From: Petroclostridium xylanilyticum
Lineage (GTDB): Bacteria; Bacillota; Clostridia; SK-Y3
Direction: 5' to 3'
Assembly (NCBI RefSeq): GCF_002252565.1
Contig: NZ_NPML01000007.1
Location: 410,733 to 474,732 of the forward strand
DNA length: 64,000 nucleotides
The notes beneath the pieces are model-generated. The model was given only the letters and a program-made list of their open reading frames with translations. It did no database searches and had not been told where the DNA came from. Below, piece by piece: positions 63,204-64,000 of this stretch; position 1 is the stretch's first letter, and every line of letters starts with the position of its first letter. Position numbers and translations under genes: made by a program.

Positions 63204-64000
63204 ATGAGATTAAAGGTATCACGTTCGAAAAATTCAGCTTCACTGTATGTAACAAAAACTGTTTATATAAATAAAAAAGAACGAACCATTACTGTCGAAA
63301 AACTTGGAACCGAAGTTGAACTAAGAGAAAAACTCAATGGCGCAGATCCATATGAGTGGGCTAAAGAATATATTAGAAAATTAAATGAAAAAGAAAAGGA
63401 ACAAACACGAAAAATACTTGTTCCTTTCGAGCAGTCTAAAATTATTCCAAAAGATGAGCAACGCTCTTTTAACGGTGGTTATCTATTTCTCCAAAAAATA
63501 TACCATGAACTCGGACTTCATAAGATTTGCAAGGAAATATCACAAAAATATAAATTTGATTTTGACATGAATTCTATTCTTTCAAGATTGATTTATAGTA
63601 GAGTGATCTTCCCATCCTCTAAACTTGCTACATATGAGCTTTCTAAAAAATTTATCGAGCAGCCGAATTTTGATTTGCATCAAATATACAGAGCTCTTGA
63701 ATTCCTTGCTAAGGAGACAGATTTTATCCAGTCCTCCTTGTATGAAAACAGCCTGAAGGTTTCCAAAAGAAATACCGGTATTCTTTACTATGATTGCACC
63801 AATTACTTTTTTGAAATTGAACAGGAGGATGGCGACAAGCAATATGGTCCTTCTAAAGATCACAAACCCAATCCGATCATTCAAATGGGACTGTTTATGG
63901 ACGGAGATGGAATCCCTCTGGCTTTCAGCATTAACAAAGGGAATATGAATGAACAACTGACTTTAAAGCCATTAGAAAAGAAAATTATTTCTGACTTTGA
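63204..64000 (+). CDS. IS1634-family transposase, 5' part (runs off the window)
   Basis: An open frame from ATG 63204 (GAAGGA upstream) reads MRLKVSRSKNSASLYVTKTV and continues without stop to the last base, about 265 residues. It has the SLYVTKTVYINKKERTITVEKLG start and the LYYDCTNYFFEIEQ catalytic Asp region typical of IS1634/ISLdr-type transposases. The last visible part includes FSINKGNMNEQLTLKPLEKK. It is the N-terminal counterpart of the fragment at 56131-56601, which may derive from another copy. Confidence 0.88.
   Translation, partial: MRLKVSRSKNSASLYVTKTVYINKKERTITVEKLGTEVELREKLNGADPYEWAKEYIRKLNEKEKEQTRKILVPFEQSKIIPKDEQRSFNGGYLFLQKIYHELGLHKICKEISQKYKFDFDMNSILSRLIYSRVIFPSSKLATYELSKKFIEQPNFDLHQIYRALEFLAKETDFIQSSLYENSLKVSKRNTGILYYDCTNYFFEIEQEDGDKQYGPSKDHKPNPIIQMGLFMDGDGIPLAFSINKGNMNEQLTLKPLEKKIISDF

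Noticed and set aside
63385..63956. Readings at 63385-63570 (plus) and 63582-63956 (minus)
   Set aside because: Both are shadows of the IS1634 transposase frame that runs from 63204 off the window end.
1..64000. tRNA, rRNA or riboswitch genes
   Set aside because: None was recognised by eye on either strand; a covariance-model scan would be needed to exclude them formally.

Overview
This 64-kb window looks like chromosomal DNA of a low-GC, endospore-forming Clostridia species. The evidence is: spoIIGA-sigE-sigG directly behind ftsZ; a SpoVD-type PBP with two PASTA domains; a MurE with the DNPR motif of meso-DAP enzymes; a YhcN/YlaJ-type lipoprotein; the short HisG plus HisZ arrangement; an oxygen-sensitive class III ribonucleotide reductase; and Feo iron uptake. 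I place it near Acetivibrio/Ruminiclostridium-like Clostridia by inference only. Nearly all genes up to 56 kb are on the minus strand.

Layout by coordinate (transcription of minus-strand genes runs right to left). 0.1-8 kb: cell-shape genes mreB-mreC-mreD-PBP2, preceded by radC, maf, two small membrane-protein genes, a NusG-II domain protein and dut. 8-12 kb: a U32 peptidase/RNA-hydroxylase family protein and a small alkaline-phosphatase-superfamily metalloenzyme. 12-17 kb: histidine operon hisZ-G-H-A-F-IE with one strong sigma-A promoter; hisB, hisC and hisD are not in it. 17-19 kb: a small Cys-rich protein, a bactofilin, a 45-aa ORF and a PHP-domain phosphoesterase. 19-22 kb: nrdR-nrdD behind a promoter overlapped by a NrdR box. 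22.5-40.6 kb: division and cell-wall cluster mraZ-rsmH-ftsL-spoVD-murE-murF-mraY-ftsW-murG-murA-ftsQ-DUF881-sbp-ftsZ, then spoIIGA-sigE-sigG-ylmC. 40.7-53 kb: a frameshifted spo0E-like gene, lgt, two M16 peptidase-family genes, a sporulation lipoprotein, RNase J, a glycosyltransferase and a nucleotidyltransferase fused to a degenerate phosphomannomutase domain. 53-56 kb: fur, a tiny Cys-rich protein, feoB and feoA, with Fur boxes on the feoA promoter.

From about 56.1 kb to the end the character changes to accessory DNA. It holds an IS1634-type transposase remnant abutting the feo promoter, an IS21-type istA/istB pair, a secreted matrixin-like protease with a partner protein, a zinc-ribbon DDE transposase, a gene-free 1-kb stretch with a candidate small RNA and nested IS-end repeats, and the 5' part of an IS1634 transposase running off the window.

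The most unusual property is a set of intergenic repeats. At least five families of short-period (6-12 bp) oligonucleotide arrays, many as inverted pairs able to form long hairpins, sit between core genes. They often abut or contain the stop codon of the upstream gene. A separate interspersed repeat of about 65 bp occurs in the first 13 kb. These, plus REP-like palindromes with a GGGGACGGTTC core, are the best candidates here for something not well described.
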